Positions 9,171-16,186 of a stretch of DNA of 32,984 nt are shown here, one piece after another. The position numbers and the translations under genes are program-made. Numbering within the stretch: the stretch's first letter is position 1; every line of letters begins with the position of its first letter. Origin of the DNA: Acidobacteriaceae bacterium (GTDB lineage: Bacteria > Acidobacteriota > Terriglobia > Terriglobales > Acidobacteriaceae); NCBI GenBank assembly GCA_003134655.1, contig PLBY01000041.1:1-32984 (forward strand), in the 5' to 3' direction. The notes beneath the pieces were generated by a model. The model saw only the letters and a list, made by a program, of their open reading frames with translations. It searched no databases and had not been told where the DNA came from.

Positions 9171-10127
9171 TCAATATCCCAGCCGCTTATTCACAATGTT
9201 CTCCAACTGCTCGCCCTTCTCAAACCTGCCATACTGCTTCAGAAAAAGGCGCATCGCCTGATCCTGCCAGTCGGCCGTGTGGTCCGCGCAGTGCGGCGAC
9301 AACAGAACAGTCTCCAGCTTGTACAGCGGATGTCCCGCCGGTAGCGGTTCGTGCTCAAACACATCTAACGCTGCTCCTTTGATCTTCTTGGCCGTTAGCG
9401 CACGGAGGAGTGCCACCTCGTCAATGACCGGTCCGCGTCCCACGTTGATCACCACCGCCGTCGGTTTCATCGCCGCGAACTCCGCGTCGCTGATCATGTG
9501 CCGCGTCTCCTCAGTCAATGGGGCCGTCGCCACTATGTAGTCGCAGAGCGCGATCATCTCCCGCCGCTCCTCCGGCTTGTAGAAGTGCTCCACCAGCGGA
9601 TCGCTCGACTCGGGAACATGCCGCTTGGTCGCGAGCACACGCATGCCCATCGCATGCACGCGGTTCGCTACGGCTCGGCCAATGTCGCCATAGCCCAAGA
9701 TTCCAACCGTCTGTCCACTTATCTCTTGCACGTCGAACGGTTCCCAGAGAGCTGCCGTCTGGTTGCGAACCATCCGCCGGAAATCCTTCGCGAAATACAG
9801 GATCGCTGCCAGTACAAACTCCCCAAGCGACGCGCTGAACACGCCGCGGCCGTTGGTCAGCAGGATTTGGCTCTCAACGAGTTCCGGAAACAACAGGTTG
9901 TCCAGGCCCGCGGCACGGGAGTGGACCCAGCGCACCTTGCTGCATATCGCAAACAATTCGCGCAGCAACTCCCGCGTACCCGACCATAGCAGAATTACCG
10001 TCGCGTCTTTCCCTGCCTGGGCACACGCCGTAACCTCCCCACATATTGTGTGCGGCAACTCGTTCAGCATGGCGAATTGCGAATCGTATCCCGACGCCAG
10101 CACCAGCACTGGATTCTCTTTCCCCAT
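9171..10127 (-). CDS. D-isomer-specific 2-hydroxyacid dehydrogenase
   Basis: With the ATG at 10127 (AGGA eight bases upstream) the protein is 318 residues, the normal family length; an upstream in-frame start would add 21 poorly supported residues. The nucleotide-binding loop is GYGDIG at about 145-150. The catalytic triad is visible as Arg231 (INVGRGPVID), Glu260 (DVFEHEP) and His279 (LLSPHCAD). After the second beta strand the sequence is ATKRH instead of the acidic residue that selects NADH, so NADPH use is likely. It should reduce a 2-keto acid (glyoxylate or hydroxypyruvate type) or oxidise a D-2-hydroxy acid in the cytoplasm. The exact substrate is not readable. Confidence 0.92.
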   Translation of the reverse strand: MGKENPVLVLASGYDSQFAMLNELPHTICGEVTACAQAGKDATVILLWSGTRELLRELFAICSKVRWVHSRAAGLDNLLFPELVESQILLTNGRGVFSASLGEFVLAAILYFAKDFRRMVRNQTAALWEPFDVQEISGQTVGILGYGDIGRAVANRVHAMGMRVLATKRHVPESSDPLVEHFYKPEERREMIALCDYIVATAPLTEETRHMISDAEFAAMKPTAVVINVGRGPVIDEVALLRALTAKKIKGAALDVFEHEPLPAGHPLYKLETVLLSPHCADHTADWQDQAMRLFLKQYGRFEKGEQLENIVNKRLGY

Positions 10128-10377
10128 ACCCAATATCCTGCCACGTTCTTGTTCTAAGCGGTGGCCGGAAGTGCGAAGACGACGCCGCAACTACCAACCG
10201 GAATGTATTCCGGGCCAGAAGTCCTCTTCTGCGAAGTCAGCCGCACGGCCTGGCGGCGGGTTGCTCGCAAATGACGGACTACCCGGAAGTTGACCGGAGC
10301 AAAGCCGATTTCCGGGTACTGATCCGAACGCGTCGCAATCTTGTCCGTGCAGGGACGGTTCAACAGGCGTGGCCAAC

Positions 10378-10482
10378 ATGTCAGACACGAAGGTGGGGAT
10401 TACGGCCGTACGGGAGACCATCAAGGCCACGCCACTGCCGCCGAACAAATACACATGGTACAAGGAAAGAACCAAGCCGTAG
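10378..10482 (+). CDS. Short hypothetical protein (34 aa)
   Basis: This ORF encodes MSDTKVGITAVRETIKATPL followed by a basic aromatic tail (PPNKYTWYKERTKP). Amino-acid composition is ordinary rather than shadow-like, and another ORF begins 15 bases after its stop, so the two could be cotranscribed. No family was recognised and the ribosome site is weak. Confidence 0.35.
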   Translation: MSDTKVGITAVRETIKATPLPPNKYTWYKERTKP

Positions 10483-10497
10483 CTCACGGAAAAATCA

Positions 10498-10770
10498 ATG
10501 AAGGGCCGCGTGAATACTCTCCGCGATTTAAACGAGAATATCTTGAAGCAAAACGCCGCCTTCAAGAATTCAGAAAGTTGGGCCGCTGACGCGCAACTGG
10601 CGGTGCTTAGCCTGTCCTGGAACAGCGTCGGCCACCTAGTCGGAAATACTCACGGCACCCTCCAGAACCCAGGGGCATTCCGGGAAGCGTGCCAAGCGGA
10701 GGATTTCAATCTGGCTGCTCTTCACTGCCAAATGATCAACGCGATCCAGGGAGAAGGCATCTATCTATAG
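10498..10770 (+). CDS. Hypothetical protein (90 aa)
   Basis: A 90-residue soluble, mostly helical ORF (KGRVNTLRDLNENILKQNAA at the start, NPGAFREACQAEDFNLAALH near the end). It has no membrane segment and no known motif. It follows the 34-aa ORF by 15 bases in the same direction. The residue composition looks plausible for a protein, but no family was recognised and the upstream GGA is a poor ribosome site, so it may be spurious. Confidence 0.35.
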   Translation: MKGRVNTLRDLNENILKQNAAFKNSESWAADAQLAVLSLSWNSVGHLVGNTHGTLQNPGAFREACQAEDFNLAALHCQMINAIQGEGIYL

Positions 10771-10971
10771 GCGCTCGATGGCGCAGAGGAGTCTCCTGCT
10801 GAACGCGGCGATCGTTGCGAGGGAAGAGGTACTCGGTACGTACCAGCGGTCCGCACTGTATTGGCCGAGGTGGCTGGCTCTACGCGCCGTAACTGCTAGC
10901 CCACTAGCTTCTCTCACATGGCGTAGCTCATAGAGCCCGCCACAGCCATCCCTGCGAGCTTAGCATTGGGT

Positions 10972-11226
10972 TCACGCCGCCTTGCGGGCTCTCGTCGCCG
11001 TCTTTCGCGCTGAGCGCGGCTTTTTTCGAGCTTGTGCCGCGATCTTTCTCGGTTTGGGCGCGACTTTAGCCACAGATGGCAATTCGCGCTTGGGCTGTTT
11101 CGCAGTGCGATGATGGCCATGGTTCAGAGGTTGAATGCGCGCGGCTTCCTCTTCCATCCGCAGCCGAGCGTCGCAATCTTTTTGGCGCTCGTCTTCCAGG
11201 TATGCCGGAATCGTTTTCGTTGTCAT
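10972..11226 (-). CDS. Small basic protein with histone-H1-like Lys/Ala/Arg tail
   Basis: 84 residues. The first 35 are mixed and charged (AYLEDERQKDCDARLRMEEE). The rest is a long basic tail rich in K, R, A and P (VAKVAPKPRKIAAQARKKPR, SARKTATRARKAA). Such tails resemble the C-terminal domains of bacterial histone-H1-like or HU-type DNA-binding proteins and suggest nucleic-acid binding. No globular DNA-binding domain is visible. The start is an ATG with no strong ribosome site. An antisense or low-complexity artefact remains possible. Confidence 0.5.
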   Translation of the reverse strand: MTTKTIPAYLEDERQKDCDARLRMEEEAARIQPLNHGHHRTAKQPKRELPSVAKVAPKPRKIAAQARKKPRSARKTATRARKAA

Positions 11227-11399
11227 GGACAGAGTGTCGCAGAACCGGCGCCTGCTAAGCTGTCCACTTTAGCTCTATATCGTCTGAAGCGTTCGCAACC
11301 TGAACAGACTCCGTACCTCCGGCACGATGGCGCGCCGCAGGTGCTCCGGTGCCCGTTAAGGGCGCTGCGAATACGGTCGAGGTCATGAAATGCGGTCGC

Positions 11400-12644
11400 C
11401 TAGGATTGGCGGCCTGTAGAAACCTTTTCCCCGCGAGGGCGAAAGTAAGGAATTGCCCTTTCCAAAGCCGTTTCGCTGTAGCGCACCCAACGCGGAGTCG
11501 GACGTGGCGTCAGCGCCAGCATGTTGGACAAGTGACATAAGGACGGATGCAAATCCGCGACCAGTTTGATGAATGCGGTCAGCGGTACAGCCAACAGCAA
11601 GCCCATCACACCCCACAGCCAGCCCCAGAAGAGGATCCCGACCGTTGCCGCCACCGGCCCGATACTCACTCGATTGGCAATAAATTTCGGAATCAGGAGA
11701 TTCGCGGACACAACATGCAGGAAGAGAATCGTAAGAGTGATCACAATGTATGGTCCCGGCGTGCTGAACTGTAGCAGAGCCGCGGCAAGAGGAAGAGCAA
11801 GCGCAGCGATCAGTCCAAGGAACGGTAGCAGATTCAAGAGGCCGCTCGCGACGCCGAGAGGTATGGCTCCTTTCACGCCAAGCCTCCACAAGACCAGCGT
11901 GGTGGCCAAAGCCATCACGGTGCCGACGATAAGGTTGCCAGCTACGAAACCGTGAATCATCTGGTTCAGGTTGGTGATGAATCGAGCCGCGTCTATCCTG
12001 GAGTTGAAGAGGCTATTGGTTCGAATGGCCATTTGGTCTTTGGTGCAAAGCATGAAGAACGTGAGAAATGGAACCACGCCGGCAATAATCAGCGCTCCCC
12101 ACACAGATCCCACACCGCGCACCAGATAGTCGGGCCAGGTCGGCGATTCCTGTAGCCGAACCTCTGGGACCTTCTTGGTGGGATGCACGTCGTTCGTAAG
12201 GTTTCCCGCACTCTGTTGAAAGTTCTGGATCTTCCGACTAATGGGCGCAATGCTTTGCTGAATCGTCGAGGCATAGACTGGAAGTTCTTCTGCGAAGCTC
12301 ATTGCTCTTCCATAGAGCGCGTAACCCAGCAGGCCGATCAGTCCGATGCCTGCGAGCACAATGCCCGCCGCCGCCGCACCACGCGGAATATGCAGTTTCT
12401 CCAGTTTCACTACCAGGGGGTCAAACAGGACCGCAAGAAATCCCGACAGGACAACCGTGATGCAAATCGAACTCGCGTAGTACCCGAATACCGTCAGCAA
12501 GCCGGCGACTAATATGAGGAGCAGCGTCGCGATTCTGCTGAGCAGCTTATCGGACGATGAGGCCGGAGACGGCGTCGCCGTTTCCAGCACTGGCATCGGA
12601 CTCAGTTCCGCAACCGCGCTCTTATTCGTAGTCTGATGAGACAT
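11400..12644 (-). CDS. AI-2E/PerM-family membrane permease
   Basis: A 414-residue integral membrane protein. After a disordered polar N-terminus (1-35) come two close hydrophobic segments (about 36-75), a third (88-111), and a long soluble loop with amphipathic helices (112-175, ELPVYASTIQQSIAPISRKI). The C-terminal membrane block starts at about 180 and includes the family signatures GFVAGNLIVGTVMALATTL, LLPFLGLIAALALPL and ANRVSIGPVAATVGILFWGW. This is the usual layout of the AI-2E transporter superfamily (YdiK, PerM, TqsA). Members export small molecules or move ions; the substrate here is unknown. The last 35 residues are an additional basic tail. Confidence 0.93.
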   Translation of the reverse strand: MSHQTTNKSAVAELSPMPVLETATPSPASSSDKLLSRIATLLLILVAGLLTVFGYYASSICITVVLSGFLAVLFDPLVVKLEKLHIPRGAAAAGIVLAGIGLIGLLGYALYGRAMSFAEELPVYASTIQQSIAPISRKIQNFQQSAGNLTNDVHPTKKVPEVRLQESPTWPDYLVRGVGSVWGALIIAGVVPFLTFFMLCTKDQMAIRTNSLFNSRIDAARFITNLNQMIHGFVAGNLIVGTVMALATTLVLWRLGVKGAIPLGVASGLLNLLPFLGLIAALALPLAAALLQFSTPGPYIVITLTILFLHVVSANLLIPKFIANRVSIGPVAATVGILFWGWLWGVMGLLLAVPLTAFIKLVADLHPSLCHLSNMLALTPRPTPRWVRYSETALERAIPYFRPRGEKVSTGRQS

Positions 12645-12781
12645 GAACTTTCGACGCGAAAATACGCCATTTGGTTGGAGACGGATTTAGCAGACGTGGT
12701 TCGGCACCGCGATCGGGCTCTAGAGGCTGAAACATATGGCCCGTCCAGTACAGAACTTCGAGCGCCAGGCTGACGCCCCGC

Positions 12782-12809
12782 CGGTCTCCGCAGTACTCAG
12801 CGGAGACCG
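12782..12809. repeat. Perfect 10-bp-stem hairpin downstream of the CsbD gene
   Basis: CGGTCTCCGC and GCGGAGACCG form a perfect inverted repeat around the 8-base loop AGTACTCA. It lies 56 bases beyond the stop of the leftward CsbD-like gene and about 140 bases ahead of the AI-2E permease gene. It may act as an mRNA 3' end or protein-binding element. There is no T-run on either side. Confidence 0.55.
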
Positions 12810-12864
12810 ACGGTACATCCGTTACTCAGGCGCTCGAACGCTCCCCGAATTGACACCGCCAAAT

Positions 12865-13044
12865 TTACTTCTCGAACACTTTTTCGATCTGTCCGACCTT
12901 CTTCTCAACTTTGCCGGTGTTCTTTTCGGCGTTGCCTTCAGCCTCTAAGTTAGGATTATTCGTGACTTTGCCGGCCGTCTCTTTGACTTTCCCTTTCACT
13001 TCATGGACAGTGCCTTGAATCTCATCTTTCGTACTGGTGTTCAT
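12865..13044 (-). CDS. CsbD-like general stress protein (59 aa, copy 1)
   Basis: Too short for ordinary ORF calling, but clear on reading. It encodes MNTSTKDEIQGTVHEVKGKV, then KETAGKVTNNPNLEAEG, NAEKNTGKVEKKVGQIEKV and FEK. The pattern of GxxxxxxGKVKExxGKxTxNxxLEAEGxxxKxxGKxEKKxG is the CsbD family signature, a small helical, highly charged cytoplasmic protein induced by general stress in many bacteria. AAGGAG lies seven bases before the ATG. A second, longer CsbD-like gene lies at 30955-31257. Function in the family is not established biochemically. Confidence 0.88.
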   Translation of the reverse strand: MNTSTKDEIQGTVHEVKGKVKETAGKVTNNPNLEAEGNAEKNTGKVEKKVGQIEKVFEK

Positions 13045-13128
13045 CTGTTTTCTCCTTGTGGTTGAATAACATAGATCCGCAGATTCCCCTGGAAACTCCT
13101 CTTTCCCGCATCCGAAGCGCGCTCTTCC

Positions 13129-13542
13129 CTACAGTTTCAGCAGTCTGTCAAAGAACGAACGATAACGTTGCAGGGCAATGCGCAGATCCTCAGTAGACAC
13201 GTTGTCGCCGCGGTCCCACTGCTTTTCCAATCCCGACCGCTCGTTGGCGAAACCCTCCGCGAGTCGCTGCATCACCGCAGCTACAAGTTTGTCTGCTTCT
13301 TCAACCGTCCGGCGTGGTTCGTCCACAAAACCAGTCTGTACCTTGCTCCATTGCGATCGAAAATCTCCCATCTCCGATTCAGAAAACAAGGGCATGGGCT
13401 CTGAGACTGCAGCCGCACTTTCCGGAGGTTTCGGCTCTGGGGCTCTTACCAGCTTGGGTTTTTCGGGTTGCTTTGCCGGAATGCCGTAGCTCGCTAACTC
13501 GGCCGTCGAAATCTGCTCATCTTTTCTGTTTGGTTCAGCCAT
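13129..13542 (-). CDS. Conserved-looking hypothetical soluble protein (137 aa)
   Basis: The ATG at 13542 follows GAGGTG at a good distance; a GTG nine bases earlier is the only longer start. The first 60 residues are polar and proline-rich (KQPEKPKLVRAPEPKPPE). The C-terminal 80 residues form a compact helical domain (FRSQWSKVQTGFVDEPRRTV, LVAAVMQRLAEGFANERS, LRIALQRYRSFFDRLLKL). This resembles small proteins frequently seen in acidobacterial and actinobacterial genomes, but no function is known. It lies between the CsbD and ferritin-like genes on the same strand, consistent with a stress-related block. Confidence 0.75.
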   Translation of the reverse strand: MAEPNRKDEQISTAELASYGIPAKQPEKPKLVRAPEPKPPESAAAVSEPMPLFSESEMGDFRSQWSKVQTGFVDEPRRTVEEADKLVAAVMQRLAEGFANERSGLEKQWDRGDNVSTEDLRIALQRYRSFFDRLLKL

Positions 13543-13656
13543 CGCGCCCACCTCTTTTTTCGGTCATCGGTACCTGTGATCGCCAGTATCGAAGATTGGG
13601 GTTCGTAAAACTGGTCAGAATTGATCGTGTTGCAAATCAGCGCTGAGGCATCGTTC

Positions 13657-14136
13657 CTATGCGACCTTACGCTGCGGTGGAACGCTCTTGCCCAGAGCGG
13701 TGGCCAGAGCAATCTGGTGGTCTTGTTCGTCGATCAAAATCTCGCGAATTTGTTCGCTCATGGCATACTCGGCCAACTCCTCGCACTGGCGGACTCGCTC
13801 GCGGTAATTTCGAATCGTTTCCGTTTCGTTTTCGAGATCGAACTGCAACATCTCAGTGGCTTTTTCTGATGTCTTGACGGTCTTGGCTTCAACCGCGGGC
13901 ATACCCCCAAGATAGTCAATTTGCTTTGCGATGATTAGGGCGTGGCTCAGTTCTTCCGCTGCATGCTTTTCAAGTTCGCCGGCGATATTCATGAACTCAG
14001 CACCCTTCAAGACCTGGGAATAGACGACGTACCCGATGATTGCTTGGTATTCACGCGACAGATCCTGATTCAACAGATCGATCAGTTCAGGACGAGATAC
14101 TTTCTTAAAACCTACAGCAGTCGTTTCATCTTTCAA
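13657..14136 (-). CDS. Bacterioferritin-like (ferritin-fold) iron protein, haem ligand absent
   Basis: A 159-residue four-helix protein with a complete di-iron ferroxidase set at bacterioferritin spacing: Glu29 (SREYQAI), Glu62 and His65 (EELSHA), Glu104 (ENETETI), Glu137 and His140 (DEQDH). The position of the bacterioferritin haem-ligand methionine (next to Glu62) is Leu63, so bis-Met haem binding is not expected. It should oxidise and store or detoxify iron in the cytoplasm; a non-cage ferritin-like or Dps-like role cannot be excluded. The gene has GGAGG upstream of its start, and the dyad at 14248-14263 lies about 120 bp before the start codon. Confidence 0.88.
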   Translation of the reverse strand: MKDETTAVGFKKVSRPELIDLLNQDLSREYQAIIGYVVYSQVLKGAEFMNIAGELEKHAAEELSHALIIAKQIDYLGGMPAVEAKTVKTSEKATEMLQFDLENETETIRNYRERVRQCEELAEYAMSEQIREILIDEQDHQIALATALGKSVPPQRKVA

Positions 14137-14247
14137 GGCGATTTCCTCCAGGATTGAGTGTGGGACCTAATTCTCAGATCTTTCGTTTCTTTGAAGTATG
14201 TGGGATCAGAGCCACACTCACGGTATCAAGGGCATGCTCACCAAAAC

Positions 14248-14263
14248 TGTGCAAAACGGAACA
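14248..14263. promoter_or_regulatory. Dyad operator candidate TGTGC-N6-GAACA
   Basis: One of the recurring 16-bp dyads (TGTGC AAAACG GAACA). Its centre lies about 119 bp upstream of the ferritin-like start codon. Support comes from recurrence of the same pattern elsewhere in this window. Confidence 0.5.
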
Positions 14264-14315
14264 GTCCGGCCACAACAGATGCGCGCGACGGCGAATTGGC
14301 ACAGCCTTGTGACGA

Positions 14316-14609
14316 TCAAATCTTCTTGAGAGACGGTTGGTGGATTCTTATTCGACCGTCATCATCCCATTTGACGACCGCGTCCTCCTCGTTAGCTCGC
14401 TCAACTGTGCCGAATTCTCCATTCGGCTTTCCGAAGTTGCCCAATCCCTCGACGCGATCTCCGGGAGTCAGTTCCTGACTAGCGGCAGACGGCTCGGAGA
14501 GAGGAGGTCTTTTGGCGCGATCTGAGTCAGGGATCGCCCCAGCGTGTGACAGTGGTGGTTGGGGAGCTTTACGGAGTTTTGGTTCCGGCTTCTTGGGGCT
14601 ATGCGTCAT
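14316..14609 (-). CDS. Small Tudor/SH3-like protein with Pro-rich N-terminus (97 aa, copy 1)
   Basis: The protein starts at the ATG at 14609, because similarity to the paralogue at 29442 begins there (PKLRKAPQPPLSHAGA against PKLRKAPQPPLSYAGA). The N-terminal 50 residues are basic and proline-rich. The rest is a conserved beta-rich unit: GDRVEGLGNFGKPNGEFGTV, ERANEEDAVVKWDDDGR and HQPSLKKI. GDRV plus GTV plus AVVKWDDDG is the look of a small SH3/KOW/Tudor-type barrel, so binding of nucleic acid or protein is plausible, but that is inference. About 65 percent identity between the two copies, concentrated in the barrel, supports real coding. Confidence 0.75.
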   Translation of the reverse strand: MTHSPKKPEPKLRKAPQPPLSHAGAIPDSDRAKRPPLSEPSAASQELTPGDRVEGLGNFGKPNGEFGTVERANEEDAVVKWDDDGRIRIHQPSLKKI

Positions 14610-14711
14610 AGTGTTCTCATTCCCACGAGGCCGGCGGATCGGGTTTCGTCGCGACTGTTCATCGGCTCGATAGATAATAGATAGAGGATAGGCTGGAAGG
14701 AATGGCGCGTC

Positions 14712-14727
14712 CGATCCAAAATGCACA
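14712..14727. promoter_or_regulatory. Degenerate dyad (right half GCACA intact)
   Basis: CGATC CAAAAT GCACA has a good right half and a poor left half. It is kept because its centre is 110 bp upstream of the Tudor-like gene start, similar to the spacing of the better sites. Confidence 0.25.
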
Positions 14728-14899
14728 GTTCTGACGATTAGTTTGGCGAAACCGGGCGAGCGTGCGGCTCGACAGCAGCGGGATCGGCTCTCAGCGTCCA
14801 CCGTGTCGTGGTCCTCGGTGCGCAATACCAATTGCGAAATCAAAATAGGAAAGTGGTCAAAACAAGCCATTCATCCGTCTGCTCTCTGAGTAGTGTGGT

Positions 14900-14915
14900 T
14901 GTGCACTCATGAAAC
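14900..14915. promoter_or_regulatory. Degenerate dyad TGTGC-N6-GAAAC upstream of the BON gene
   Basis: The left half TGTGC is exact and the right half GAAAC matches GAACA only in part. The centre lies about 117 bp ahead of the BON gene start. The rest of 14610-15024 holds no gene; it is the divergent promoter region of the Tudor-like and BON genes. Confidence 0.28.
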
Positions 14916-15024
14916 GGCTGCGCCATTGGCCAGTCCTAGGAAAACATTCAGCCAGGACAGTCCGAGGCCGGCTATTCGCGTTTATCAGATCCCCAGTCAG
15001 ACATTCCCAAAAGGAGGAATAGAA

Positions 15025-15426
15025 ATGAACGGACGTTCGTTTAAGTCACTGCGATTGCTTTTGCCTCTGGGTTCGCTGGTGTTTTGCGTATCCCTCATGG
15101 CCATCCCAACCCCCTCTCAGGATAACCAGCAGACGGCCCCAGACAACACCAAGACAAACAAAGACCAGGCGGGCCCGACTGCGGATCAACAGAAGATGAA
15201 TCCCTCCGACCGGGCCATCACACAGAAGATTCGAAAAGCGATCCACGAGGATCAAAGTCTCTCCACCTACGCGCACAACATCAAGGTCATTACGCAGGAT
15301 GGCAAAGTGACACTTCGTGGGCCAGTGCGGTCTGAAGAGGAGAAAAGTAATTTGGAAGCCAAAGCTGTCAGCGTAGCAGGACAAGAAAACGTAACTAATC
15401 AACTCGACGTCACACCTTCAAAATGA
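15025..15426 (+). CDS. Exported BON-domain protein
   Basis: The ATG at 15025 follows AAAGGAGG with ideal spacing. The 133-residue product has a signal peptide (basic start, then LLLPLGSLVFCVSLMA) and a polar linker (about 28-60). A BON domain follows at about 62-131 (AITQKIRKAIHEDQSLSTYA, then VITQDGKVTLRGPVRSEEEK). BON domains bind membrane phospholipids and occur in OsmY-like periplasmic stress proteins, so a role in envelope or osmotic stress is likely. The next gene begins 46 bases downstream on the same strand and shares the terminator at 16058-16092. Confidence 0.9.
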   Translation: MNGRSFKSLRLLLPLGSLVFCVSLMAIPTPSQDNQQTAPDNTKTNKDQAGPTADQQKMNPSDRAITQKIRKAIHEDQSLSTYAHNIKVITQDGKVTLRGPVRSEEEKSNLEAKAVSVAGQENVTNQLDVTPSK

Positions 15427-15472
15427 TTGAGCAGAAATCGAAACTAGAGTGAACTCAAAGGAGAACAGACGT

Positions 15473-16045
15473 ATGTCAAGTAAAAAAGTAGGCGTATTTG
15501 GAATCTTTTCAACTCGTATTGCTGTCGACAATGCAATGGATTCGCTCGTCCGAGCGGGCTTTCCGACTTCCGACATTTCGGTGCTCTTGCCGGAGAGTCT
15601 AGGCGGAACGAAGAACATGGGAACAGAAAAGGAAACGAAAGCCCCCGAAGGTACGACGGTGGGCGTGACCGCAGGGGGCATAATTGGTGGCACGCTGGGC
15701 CTCCTGGCAGGCGTTGGACTTTTGGCGATCCCTGGCCTGGGGCCGTTCATCGCCGCAGGTCCCATCATGGCAGGCCTAGCGGGGTTGGGCGTTGGAGGGG
15801 CCGTTGGTGGAGTTACTGGCGCCTTGATTGGCATGGGTATTCCTGAATTCGAAGCGAAGAGATACGAAGGTCGCCTGCAGAAGGGCGAAATTCTGCTCTC
15901 TGTGCATTGCGACACGGCCGAGGAAATCAAGCGTGCCAAGGAAGTTCTCAAATCGGCTGGAGGAGAGGACGTTTCCTCCACGGGAGAATCTTCCGTTGCT
16001 GCCAAGAAGACAGATCGCGACTTGGCCGGCACGACTGCGCGTTGA
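15473..16045 (+). CDS. Glycine-rich stress protein with YflT-like N-terminal fold
   Basis: The ATG at 15473 follows AAAGGAG nine bases upstream, better than the GTG at 15449. The protein has 190 residues. The N-terminal part (KVGVFGIFSTRIAVDNAMDS, LVRAGFPTSDISVLLPE) resembles the general stress protein 17M/YflT domain. The middle (about 60-130) is a hydrophobic glycine zipper with many GG and GxxxG steps (GGIIGGTLGLLAGVGLLAIP), suggesting membrane association. The end (EAKRYEGRLQKGEILLSVHC, then DTAEEIKRAKEVLKSAGGED) repeats the ferredoxin-like pattern. Such proteins are widespread near BON and CsbD genes and respond to stress; the mechanism is not known. Confidence 0.85.
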   Translation: MSSKKVGVFGIFSTRIAVDNAMDSLVRAGFPTSDISVLLPESLGGTKNMGTEKETKAPEGTTVGVTAGGIIGGTLGLLAGVGLLAIPGLGPFIAAGPIMAGLAGLGVGGAVGGVTGALIGMGIPEFEAKRYEGRLQKGEILLSVHCDTAEEIKRAKEVLKSAGGEDVSSTGESSVAAKKTDRDLAGTTAR

Positions 16046-16057
16046 ACTCGCTAATCG

Positions 16058-16100
16058 AAGAGGAGGAAGTCTGCTCGCAGCTTCCTCCTCTTCATTGTTT
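16058..16100 (+). terminator. Strong Rho-independent terminator
   Basis: AAGAGGAGGAAG (16058-16069) and CTTCCTCCTCTT (16081-16092) form a perfect 12-bp stem with an 11-base loop, followed by CATTGTTTTTG. It starts 13 bases after the stress-protein stop codon and ends the BON/stress operon. Confidence 0.9.
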
Positions 16101-16186
16101 TTGGGAAGCTCGGTTTGGGGATGCAAACTGCATAGTTCTGACAAATGAGCGAGTGTCCGGCTCGACGATGGCCAGAGAGCGGCACC

